Assembly: GCF_963678165.1 (NCBI RefSeq)
Contig: NZ_OY782755.1
Location: 744,001 to 808,000, forward strand
Reading direction: 5' to 3'
DNA from: an uncultured Acetobacteroides sp.
GTDB taxonomy: Bacteria; Bacteroidota; Bacteroidia; Bacteroidales; ZOR0009
Length of the DNA stretch: 64,000 bases
The notes below the pieces were generated by a model. The model was not told where the DNA came from. It ran no database searches and was given only the letters and a program-made list of their open reading frames with translations. Positions 7,523 to 14,229 of this stretch are shown here, piece after piece (the first letter of the stretch is position 1; each line of letters begins with the position of its first letter). The position numbers were made by a program, and so were the translations under genes.

Positions 7523-9100
7523 ATGAACGGAAACCCCCAAGATATAGATTTTTCACGCGGTTGCTGCTTCTCGCATAACGATCAGGATGAGTCTATAGCG
7601 CTTAGCCTCGACGGAGGTCAGAAGTTAAGCACCTACGACTGGCTGAGTGATTTACCTCAGACAGCTATTGAGCACGATGTATTTGAAGTACGCTTTAAGA
7701 ATACCCGTAAGGGATACTACCGCAACGCTAATAAGCTGACTCTGAAAAAGGGCGACATTGTTGCCGTTGAGGCATCGCCCGGGCACGACATCGGCATTAT
7801 CTCGCTTACCGGGGAGCTGGTGGCCCGCCAGATGAAAAAGACGGGTGTACATCCCAATAACCTCGATTTTAAGAAAATATACCGCAAGGCAAAACCTTCG
7901 GATGTTGATAAGTGGCAGGAGGCCATTGCCCGCGAGCAGGAAACCATGATCAAGTCGCGCCAGATTGCCAATCGGCTAAAGCTGAACATGAAGGTGGGCG
8001 ACGTGGAGTTTCAGGGCGACAACACCAAGGCGATCTTCTACTACATTGCCGATGAGCGCGTCGATTTTCGCCAGCTGATAAAGGATTTGGCCGAGGCGTT
8101 CAAGATCCGCATAGAGATGCGCCAGATTGGTGCTCGGCAGGAGGCAGGGCGTATCGGCGGTATTGGGTCGTGCGGGCGCGAGCTTTGCTGCTCGACCTGG
8201 ATAACCAACTTCTCGTCGGTTACCACCAACTCGGCCCGCCACCAGGAGATATCGCTTAACCCCCAGAAGCTGGCCGGCCAGTGCAGCAAGCTAAAGTGCT
8301 GCCTCAACTACGAGCTCGACACCTACGTGGACGCCCAAAAGGAGTTTCCTAGAGTGTCGGAGCCGCTGCAGCTGTTCGACGGTTTGGCATTCCTTCAAAA
8401 GACCGATATCCTAAAGGGGCTAATGTGGTTTAGCTCGGCCCCCGACTCGACGCTCAACCTTACCGCTGTATCGGTTGACCGGGTTAAGGAGATTCTAGCG
8501 CTTAACCGTCGCGGACAAAAGGCCGACAAGTTGCTTGGCGAAATTGGCGAGGAGATGCTGGCAAAGGCTAAGCTGATGGAAGAGCCCACATTCAAGAATG
8601 TGGTGGGCGAGGATAGCATCACCCGTTTCGACCGATCTGGCAAGCGTAGCAGCAGCTCGCGTGGCGGAAGGAACAGAGGCCGTGGCGGAAATTCCTCACA
8701 GAACAGCGGGCGTCAATCGCAGCCACCGCAGCAGTCTCAGCAGCCTCAACAGCAGGAGGCGCGCCCTAGCCGTGGTCCTCAGGATCGCCCTGAACGCCGT
8801 CCGAGCCAGAACCGCTCGGAGAATCGTCCTGCACGCGACGAGAATCAGGCGAGCGCTCCCGGACGTACCGAGGGGCAGCGCCCAGAGCAGGGGCTTCGTG
8901 GCGAACGAAATCCTCGCAGCGAGCAGCGCCGTCGTCCATCGAATGGCGGTAATCGCGAAGGTGGCAACCGTGAAGGGGGTAGCCGCGAGGGAGGAACCCG
9001 CGAGGGGGGCAGCAGGGGAGGCGATCGTCGCCCTAACCGGAATCGCCCCAGCCGTCCTAGCGAGGGAGATAGTAGCGGCAGCAACGGTAGTAACGAGTAG
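7523..9100 (+). CDS. ricT: RicT/PSP1-family protein with long Arg/Gly/Gln-rich tail
   Basis: RicT (YaaT, PSP1 domain) is known in Bacillus as part of an Fe-S-containing Ric complex that influences RNA processing. The Bacteroidota role is less clear. The N-terminal half (about 1-330) has the conserved PSP1 region with cysteine pairs in GSCGRELCCSTW and CSKLKCCLNYELD. From about residue 370 to the end (525) the protein is low-complexity and strongly basic, with RGG/RG clusters, a Gln/Pro block and tandem G-G-x-R-E-G-G steps, like RNA-binding disordered tails. The DNA under these steps (about 8940-9030) is itself repetitive. It is followed by gldH after 62 nt, so holB-ricT-gldH-trmB probably form one transcription unit or overlapping units. 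Confidence 0.85.
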   Translation: MNGNPQDIDFSRGCCFSHNDQDESIALSLDGGQKLSTYDWLSDLPQTAIEHDVFEVRFKNTRKGYYRNANKLTLKKGDIVAVEASPGHDIGIISLTGELVARQMKKTGVHPNNLDFKKIYRKAKPSDVDKWQEAIAREQETMIKSRQIANRLKLNMKVGDVEFQGDNTKAIFYYIADERVDFRQLIKDLAEAFKIRIEMRQIGARQEAGRIGGIGSCGRELCCSTWITNFSSVTTNSARHQEISLNPQKLAGQCSKLKCCLNYELDTYVDAQKEFPRVSEPLQLFDGLAFLQKTDILKGLMWFSSAPDSTLNLTAVSVDRVKEILALNRRGQKADKLLGEIGEEMLAKAKLMEEPTFKNVVGEDSITRFDRSGKRSSSSRGGRNRGRGGNSSQNSGRQSQPPQQSQQPQQQEARPSRGPQDRPERRPSQNRSENRPARDENQASAPGRTEGQRPEQGLRGERNPRSEQRRRPSNGGNREGGNREGGSREGGTREGGSRGGDRRPNRNRPSRPSEGDSSGSNGSNE

Positions 9101-9162
9101 GAGCAGCTTCAGGCTTGCGGGCATGCAGCTGCATTTCGACAGATCTTCATAGAGCATCAAGA

Positions 9163-9642
9163 ATGAAAACAATTAGAAATATAGCGCTCCTAGTAGCAGG
9201 AGCGCTTCTTATCTCGCTGGCCTCGTGCGATAAGTCGCGGGTGTACGAGCAGAGCAAGCCCTTGGGGGCGCTCTGGAGCAAGGATTCGCTGGCCCGCTTC
9301 GAGGTGAACATTGACGACACCCTGAGCACCCACAGCGTTTACGTGACCCTGAGGAACGCCAGCACCTACCCCTACAGTAACGTTTACCTGTTTGTGACCA
9401 CGGTTGCCCCCTCGGGCGCGTTCGTGCGCGACACCATGGAGTGCGTCCTGGCCGACGAGTCGGGCCGATGGCTGGGGAAGGGGTTTTCCAAGTACTGGGA
9501 TGGCCGCTTTGCCATGCGCAAGAACGTGAAGTTCCCCGAAAAGGGTGTCTACTCCTTTACCATCCAGCAGGGCATGCGCCTGGAGGAACTCCCCGGAATT
9601 CACGATGTTGGGATTAGAATTGAACGTGTAAAATCAAAATAG
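9163..9642 (+). CDS. gldH: Gliding motility lipoprotein GldH
   Basis: A 159-residue lipoprotein. The signal peptide ends in a lipobox (ALLISLASC), so the mature protein would start at Cys and sit in a membrane facing the periplasm. The body matches GldH: VYEQSKPLGALWSKDSLARF, YVTLRNASTYPYSNVYLF and IQQGMRLEELPGIHDVGIRIE. GldH is required for gliding in Flavobacterium, but homologues are widespread in non-gliding Bacteroidota, so motility cannot be concluded. The ATG at 9163 gives a normal signal peptide; 16 codons of upstream open frame do not. It lies between ricT and trmB on the same strand. Confidence 0.9.
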   Translation: MKTIRNIALLVAGALLISLASCDKSRVYEQSKPLGALWSKDSLARFEVNIDDTLSTHSVYVTLRNASTYPYSNVYLFVTTVAPSGAFVRDTMECVLADESGRWLGKGFSKYWDGRFAMRKNVKFPEKGVYSFTIQQGMRLEELPGIHDVGIRIERVKSK

Positions 9643-9652
9643 GACTATTTAG

Positions 9653-10369
9653 GTGGGAAAGAATAAGCTTCAGCGGTTTGCTGAGAACGAGACGTTTAAA
9701 AATTTGGTTCAGCCGGAGTTTGATGCCGTGTTTGGCTGCGACTATCACTTAAAGGGAAACTGGCACGCGAATTTTTTTGGCAACAGCAAGCCCATTGTTT
9801 TAGAGTTGGGCTGCGGGCGTGGCGAGTACACCGTTGCCCTAGGAGAAAAGTTCCCCGAAAAGAACTTCATCGGAATTGATGTGAAGGGCGCCCGCCTGTG
9901 GCGCGGAGCCAAGACGGCTACCGAGGGCAACATGGACAACGTGGGCTTCCTGCGCACCCGTATCGAGTTCATCCGCTCGCTATTCGGCAAGGACGAGGTG
10001 GCGGAGATCTGGGTTACCTTCCCCGATCCCCAGCTCAAGAAGAGCCGCCTCAAGAAGCGCCTCACCTGCTCGGGATTCCTGAACAGCTACCGCGAGTTCC
10101 TGGCCCCCGACGGCATCGTGCACCTGAAAACCGACAACCAGAACCTCCACTTCTACACCAAGAAGCTACTCGAGGAGAACGGCATGGAAATCCTGGTGGC
10201 CACCAACGACCTTTACAATAGCGGCATGGCCGACGAGATCCTCTCCGTAAAAACCAAGTACGAGCAGGACTACCTGGCCAAGGGGATGCCCATCACCTAC
10301 CTCAAGTTCCGCATCAAGGGCGATGTGCCGCTGGTGGAGCCCGCCGATATCGAGCCGTTCGTGATCTAG
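9653..10369 (+). CDS. trmB: tRNA (guanine-N7-)-methyltransferase TrmB
   Basis: Methylates G46 of tRNA using S-adenosylmethionine. The 238-residue protein has the SAM-binding motif LELGCGRGEYTVALGEKFP followed by NFIGIDVKGARLW, and the family signature VTFPDPQLKKSRLKKRLT. It starts at a GTG (9653), 10 nt after the gldH stop, with MGKNKLQRFAENETFKNLVQP as expected for the Bacteroidota form. Downstream is a strong hairpin at 10414-10437. Last gene of the holB-ricT-gldH-trmB group. Confidence 0.93.
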   Translation: MGKNKLQRFAENETFKNLVQPEFDAVFGCDYHLKGNWHANFFGNSKPIVLELGCGRGEYTVALGEKFPEKNFIGIDVKGARLWRGAKTATEGNMDNVGFLRTRIEFIRSLFGKDEVAEIWVTFPDPQLKKSRLKKRLTCSGFLNSYREFLAPDGIVHLKTDNQNLHFYTKKLLEENGMEILVATNDLYNSGMADEILSVKTKYEQDYLAKGMPITYLKFRIKGDVPLVEPADIEPFVI

Positions 10370-10413
10370 GAAGCGTCGCGCGTCGCGCGACCTTCGACTA
10401 AAATATTCAGCTA

Positions 10414-10437
10414 GAATGCCGGGACCTCCCGGCATTC
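10414..10437 (+). terminator. Hairpin terminator after trmB
   Basis: An 11-bp perfect inverted repeat, arms GAATGCCGGGA and TCCCGGCATTC, 44 nt after the trmB stop. It is followed by a short T-run (CTCGTTTTA). Confidence 0.65.
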
Positions 10438-10484
10438 CTCGTTTTATGGCTATAGGAAGGGCGTAGCCGATCCTTCGAAGGGCG

Positions 10485-10711
10485 TCTCACAACCTGTGAG
10501 AGTAATATTCGACCCGCTGATCATCATCTCACAGCCTGTGAGAGCCAGGTTTGAGCCCCAGACCATCGTCTCACCGCTTGTGGGAGCTAGATCAGTGCCT
10601 CCGATCGTCGTCTCACCGCTTGTGAGAGTAGCATCCGACCCTCCGATGGCCATCTCACAGGCTGTGGAAGTGGTACTCGACCCTCCGATCACCGTTTCAC
10701 AGCCTGTGAAA
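10485..10711. repeat. Array B: six tandem 42-bp palindromic repeats upstream of a DUF6261 gene
   Basis: Palindromes begin at 10485, 10527, 10569, 10611, 10653 and 10695, an exact 42-bp period. The core is TCTCACA-3 nt-TGTGAGA in the best copies (7+3+7). Copies 3 to 6 carry substitutions; in the last, TTTCACA faces TGTGAAA, a compensated change. The 25 bp between cores are only loosely conserved (CGACCCTCCGAT recurs). The array sits in the 676-bp gap between trmB and the first DUF6261 gene, with an unrelated inverted-repeat element (10795-10927) between array and gene. Confidence 0.9.
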
Positions 10712-10794
10712 ATCCCCTCAACCACCGTTCCTCTTATCTCTGCACTCGGTGGCTGGCCGCAGGATTCTCGTATGGTCTGCTGAAAAACTCAGCC

Positions 10795-10927
10795 ATATTT
10801 ACCCCCAACCCCCTAAAGGGGGCTACCGTACAGCACCTATCGTAACCAGAAGTCGAATAGACGTTCGAGATTTCTCCTGATGGCTGGGCTGCCTCGAAGT
10901 CCCCTTTAGGGGATTTAGGGGTGAATG
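10795..10927. repeat. Inverted-repeat element with TTTAGGGG arms (MITE/REP-like)
   Basis: Left arm near 10798-10823 (ACCCCCAACCCCCTAAAGGG...) and right arm near 10899-10925 (CCCCTTTAGGGGATTTAGGG...) are imperfect reverse complements of about 27 nt around a 75-bp centre. Each arm also contains its own CCCCTAAAGGGG palindrome. It has the size and form of a small non-autonomous element. A related G/C-run element is at 30173-30280. Confidence 0.55.
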
Positions 10928-11045
10928 CCACGTTTAGTCAATCGTAAAGGCAAAATTCTTGTGGTTCTTCGTGAGGAATCAAAATGTGCAGAAAAAGTTT
11001 TGAGTTAACGTTATTATGGATTATAAATGAATAATTAACTTAGCG

Positions 11046-11834
11046 ATGTCTGATCAAAATACTACTACTATGAAATTTACAAGTATTCACTTTAGCAACA
11101 TTCGAGTTAAAGAGCTTTCCGATTTTCTACATGTGATATTCCCAATCCTTAACGCGCTTGGCGTGCACAACGCCAAGCTCAAGGGACTGCTGGTGGGGCT
11201 GAGCCTGGCCATGGCGGAGCTCGACGCGGCCATCCCCAAGGTATCCCTTAAGGGCGAGACCCGTGGCATAAAAGAATGCGACGACCACCGCGATGGCGAG
11301 TTCCTCACTTTCCGCACCTTCATCGAGGCGTTTACCCACAGCCGCAACCCCACTATCCGCGAGCAGGCAATGCTGGTCTACGATACGCTGAAGTCCAACG
11401 GCTACCACACTCTCAACAGCCTGCCGATGAAGGAGGAGAGTACGGCCATCCGCACCCTCGATGCGCTGTTTAAGGTAGGCCGCCTGGCCGATGCGCTAGC
11501 GGCGCTTAACGGCAAGCCCCTTTGGCAAAACGTGGTGGTGGCCCAGGAGGAGTTCGATGGGGCCAAAACCAACCGCAGCGAGCTGGAGGTAGCCGAGGAT
11601 GCCGGCGATGCCGCCTTCCAGGTGGGCAAGCGCGCCAAGGCCAAGTGCTCCGAGGTGTTCGACCTGGTGGAGGCGCTCTACATGGTGGAGGACAAGGCCG
11701 AGTACGCCGCCGCCATGACCAAGGTGAACCTGGAGATCGACGCCCTAATGGCGCTGATGCGCACCCGCGCCACCCTTGCCGCCAAGGCCAAGGAGGAGAA
11801 GAAAAAGAAGGAGGGCGACAAGCCATCGGCATAG
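11046..11834 (+). CDS. DUF6261-like protein, paralogue 1 (function unknown)
   Basis: 262 residues, cytoplasmic, almost wholly alpha-helical, with no signal peptide or catalytic motif I can see. The pattern matches the Bacteroidota DUF6261 family: an N-terminal short strand segment (FTSIHFSNIRVKELSDFL), then a helical body with TREQAMLVYDTLKSNG-like and KTNRSELEVAEDAGDAAF-like helices, and a C-terminal helix ending in a Lys/Glu tail (AKAKEEKKKKEGDKPSA). Two more paralogues are at 29331 and 56774; the three are divergent but share layout and charged tails. All three lie just downstream of a palindrome array. A second Met (MKFTSIHF, 11070) is an alternative start. A strong hairpin follows at 11859-11885. 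The function is unknown; a DNA- or RNA-binding role for the basic tail is only a guess. Confidence 0.7.
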   Translation: MSDQNTTTMKFTSIHFSNIRVKELSDFLHVIFPILNALGVHNAKLKGLLVGLSLAMAELDAAIPKVSLKGETRGIKECDDHRDGEFLTFRTFIEAFTHSRNPTIREQAMLVYDTLKSNGYHTLNSLPMKEESTAIRTLDALFKVGRLADALAALNGKPLWQNVVVAQEEFDGAKTNRSELEVAEDAGDAAFQVGKRAKAKCSEVFDLVEALYMVEDKAEYAAAMTKVNLEIDALMALMRTRATLAAKAKEEKKKKEGDKPSA

Positions 11835-11858
11835 GTCGTTAGCCCAATCAAGCATAGG

Positions 11859-11885
11859 TAAAGCGCAACCCACGGTTGCGCTTTA
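11859..11885 (+). terminator. Hairpin terminator after DUF6261 paralogue 1
   Basis: Perfect 12-bp inverted repeat, TAAAGCGCAACC and GGTTGCGCTTTA around CAC, followed by CTTTTTGGG, 24 nt after the stop codon. Confidence 0.75.
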
Positions 11886-11991
11886 CTTTTTGGGTATATT
11901 TGGTGGCGGCTTTGCCTAGCCTCAGACGCTGATGAAGGCTTCTAAGAGCGAGTAGGCTTTGGTTGACAGAGGAGCATATTAATTTAAAATT

Positions 11992-12534
11992 ATGATTCAA
12001 AAATTATTATTGATTGCATTAGTTATCAGCACTACAAGTTGTATTTCTGCCGGAGATACGGTTGTAAGATGTTATAGCAGGCTTTATGCTGATGAAAAAA
12101 AGGTGGTTAAGGAGCTAAACGATTTTTGGGAGAAATATCCAGAAAATCGGGTAGATGGGAGCACCATACGCAAAATCCAAAAAGTTTATCCGAGAATGTT
12201 TGTAGCCAATATTTTTGTAGATACTTCTTCTAGCGGGTGTGTGCAATCATATGTTTTCAAAAGTGTGACTGTAAATGAGGATTTTAAAAGGGAAGAATGG
12301 TATGTAAAATCGGCTGATGGTAGAATGGTATTCATTGTGGATATTGCCAATAAAGGTGAATGGATAAATGGATTTAATTGTGATTTATGCTTAATGAGAG
12401 TACTCTTTATGGATAAAGTGAATTTGAATTTTAGAAATTGGGAATTGTCATCAAAAGAAAAGAAAGATGCTAGAGCTACTTTTGAAAATGATGTTCTGGT
12501 CAAATTGAAGAAGGTCCTTTCTGAAAGTAAATGA
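11992..12534 (+). CDS. Small lipoprotein of unknown function
   Basis: A 180-residue predicted lipoprotein: MIQKLLLIALVISTTSC ends in a lipobox, so it would be lipid-anchored after cleavage. The mature part has three further cysteines (SSGCVQSY and FNCDLCLM) and alternating aromatic strands, with a charged helical C-terminus (SSKEKKDARATFENDVLVKL). I recognise no family. The gene is clearly richer in A/T than its neighbours, with codon use unlike the GC-rich genes on both sides, so recent acquisition is possible. It stands alone, followed by a strong terminator at 12560. Confidence 0.7.
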   Translation: MIQKLLLIALVISTTSCISAGDTVVRCYSRLYADEKKVVKELNDFWEKYPENRVDGSTIRKIQKVYPRMFVANIFVDTSSSGCVQSYVFKSVTVNEDFKREEWYVKSADGRMVFIVDIANKGEWINGFNCDLCLMRVLFMDKVNLNFRNWELSSKEKKDARATFENDVLVKLKKVLSESK

Positions 12535-12559
12535 CCTGTTAGGGAAATATGAAAACAGC

Positions 12560-12589
12560 AAAAGCCCGGAGCAATCCGGGCTTTTATCG
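12560..12589 (+). terminator. Strong intrinsic terminator
   Basis: 11-bp perfect stem (AAAAGCCCGGA and TCCGGGCTTTT) with a GCAA loop, 25 nt after the lipoprotein gene. Confidence 0.8.
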
Positions 12590-12615
12590 TATACTTGCAG
12601 CCAAACAATCGGCGT

Positions 12616-12960
12616 ATGACTTTCGATAAGCTATCGTTCTTCGAGCAGGTGTACCAGGTGGTGGAGCTTATCCCTGCGGGGAGGGTTACCTCCTACGGCG
12701 CCATTGCCCGCTATCTGGGTACGGGGCGCTCGTCGCGCATGGTGGGCTGGGCCATGAATGCCAGCCATACCTGCGGCCGCTACATCCCCGCCCATCGGGT
12801 GGTAAACCGCAATGGGCTGCTCACCGGCAAGCACTGCTTCGGCAGCCCTACGGCTATGGAGGAGCTGCTTAGGAGCGAAGGCATCGAGGTTGTCGACGAT
12901 AAAATCGTCGGCTTCGAGCGCTACTTCTGGGATCCCTCCGTGGAGCTGGACATTAGCTAG
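12616..12960 (+). CDS. Alkyltransferase-like protein (ATL, inactive MGMT fold)
   Basis: A 114-residue protein equal to the DNA-binding domain of O6-methylguanine-DNA methyltransferase. It has VVELIPAGRVTSYGAIARYLG (helix-turn-helix) and SSRMVGWAMNA, which carries the base-flipping Arg. The active-site motif PCHRV is changed to PAHRV, with Ala59 in place of the alkyl-accepting Cys. This is the hallmark of ATL proteins, which bind O6-alkylguanine and pass it to nucleotide excision repair instead of reversing it. I start at the ATG at 12616, which removes seven upstream codons. Its 3' end overlaps the convergent dedA-like gene by 8 bp. Confidence 0.88.
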   Translation: MTFDKLSFFEQVYQVVELIPAGRVTSYGAIARYLGTGRSSRMVGWAMNASHTCGRYIPAHRVVNRNGLLTGKHCFGSPTAMEELLRSEGIEVVDDKIVGFERYFWDPSVELDIS

Positions 12961-13612
12961 CCTTGCTGCTGCTAAAGTACTTCACCTTAATAAAGGTGTA
13001 GATTGGCGGAACCAGCGATATGGCAATGATGGCGAATACCACCAGCGTAAAGTTCTGCTTTATGGTAGGGATGTTGCCAAAGAAGTTGCCGGCATAGGTA
13101 AACGACAATACCCAAAGGATGTTTCCAATTAGGCTGAAGGTGAAAAAGCGCAGGTACTTCATTTTTCCAACGCCTGCCACAAAGGGGGCAAAGGTGCGGA
13201 TGATGGGCATAAAGCGCGCCACGATGAGGGTAGTCTTACCGTGCTTCTCGTAGAAGGTGTGGGTCTCGTCGAGGTACTTTCGCTTAATCAGCTTGTAATT
13301 TTTTTCGTACACCCGGTCGCCAATGAGGTGGCCAATCCAGTAGTTGGAGTTATCGCCCAGCACCGCAGCGCACAGGAGCGTTGGCACCAGCAGGTTTACG
13401 TCGATGGGGTTGCCCGGCATGGCCGAGATAGCGCCAGCGGCGAAAAGCAGCGAGTCGCCGGGCAGGAATGGGGTTACCACCAACCCGGTTTCGCAGAATA
13501 TGATGGCAAACAGGATCAGGTAGGTCCACGTTTGGTAGTCGGTAACAATTTCTAAGAGATGCTTGTCGATGTGAAGGATGAAGTCGATAAGCTGCTGTAA
13601 AAGATCGAGCAT
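12953..13612 (-). CDS. DedA family membrane protein
   Basis: A 219-residue inner-membrane protein with the VTT/DedA domain. It has the re-entrant loop motif FCETGLVVTPFLPGDSLLF near residues 39-57, and later VARFMPIIRTFAPFVAGVGKM with the conserved F/RxxP and Arg. Several hydrophobic segments follow, including the C-terminal one (LVVFAIIAISLVPPIYTFI). DedA proteins act as membrane transporters or scramblases; members flip undecaprenyl phosphate or phospholipids and support envelope homeostasis. The precise substrate here is not readable. Convergent with and overlapping the ATL gene by 8 bp. Confidence 0.9.
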   Translation of the reverse strand: MLDLLQQLIDFILHIDKHLLEIVTDYQTWTYLILFAIIFCETGLVVTPFLPGDSLLFAAGAISAMPGNPIDVNLLVPTLLCAAVLGDNSNYWIGHLIGDRVYEKNYKLIKRKYLDETHTFYEKHGKTTLIVARFMPIIRTFAPFVAGVGKMKYLRFFTFSLIGNILWVLSFTYAGNFFGNIPTIKQNFTLVVFAIIAISLVPPIYTFIKVKYFSSSKAS

Positions 13613-13762
13613 GGTAAATTTTATTATTTTCTAGTAGTTACACGCTTAGGCGTGCATTCAACTGCGCGGTAAAGGTATCCATCAAACCCATTCGAGGTCT
13701 TAGGCACCCCCGCTATTTATAGGATTATCACAATTATTGACAAAATGCAACAGATGCATCCT

Positions 13763-14101
13763 CTACTCCTTTTTAGGCTGACGGATGTGGTGGGGCATCT
13801 CGAAGGGGATCACAAACGAGAACTCTACCAGTCCGGCAACCGCTCCATCCTTATACCATGGAGTTTGGTAGATGATCTTCTTCACATCGCCCTTTTCGAT
13901 GGTGTAGGCGTTGGTTTCGGCGTTGGCAATTAGGCGCTCGATGGTTTCCTGCGAGCTGGCCTTGTGGCAGCCCATCATGTTTTGGCCTACCATGTTGCCG
14001 AATACCTCGGCAGCCTTATCGTTCATGTAAAGCACGTTTCCTTCGGTATCGCTTACGGTGATGCTTCCGCCTATGGTTTTAAAGAAGTCGAATTCCATCA
14101 T
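13763..14101 (-). CDS. Stand-alone PAS domain protein
   Basis: 112 residues that form a single PAS domain: GGSITVSDTEGNVLYMNDKAAEVFGN, then a helical connector with GCHKASSQETIERL, and strands ending VAGLVEFSFVIPFEMP. No output domain (kinase, HTH, GGDEF) is attached. The Cys in MMGCHKAS resembles motifs seen in PAS domains that bind ligands, but no cofactor can be assigned. It could be a small sensor acting through a partner. Divergent from the malic enzyme gene. The second Met (MEFDFF) is an equally good start. Confidence 0.75.
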   Translation of the reverse strand: MMEFDFFKTIGGSITVSDTEGNVLYMNDKAAEVFGNMVGQNMMGCHKASSQETIERLIANAETNAYTIEKGDVKKIIYQTPWYKDGAVAGLVEFSFVIPFEMPHHIRQPKKE

Positions 14102-14229
14102 AAAAAATTAAGATTAGTTAGGTGCGAAATTAATCCTATTTACGATACAGGTGGCGCACATCGGGGATTTGCTTTGGTTTTAACAATAACTTTGGGTTAA
14201 CGATAATCTCGAACTAAACAATAAGCGAT

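Noticed and set aside
8696..9172. Long minus-strand and +2-frame open frames over the ricT tail
   Set aside because: Low-complexity DNA gives stop-free frames on both strands. Only the frame continuous with the PSP1 domain is credible.
10450..10783. Open frames on both strands through array B
   Set aside because: Repetitive peptides made by the 42-bp unit, no start context, in a gap filled by palindromes.
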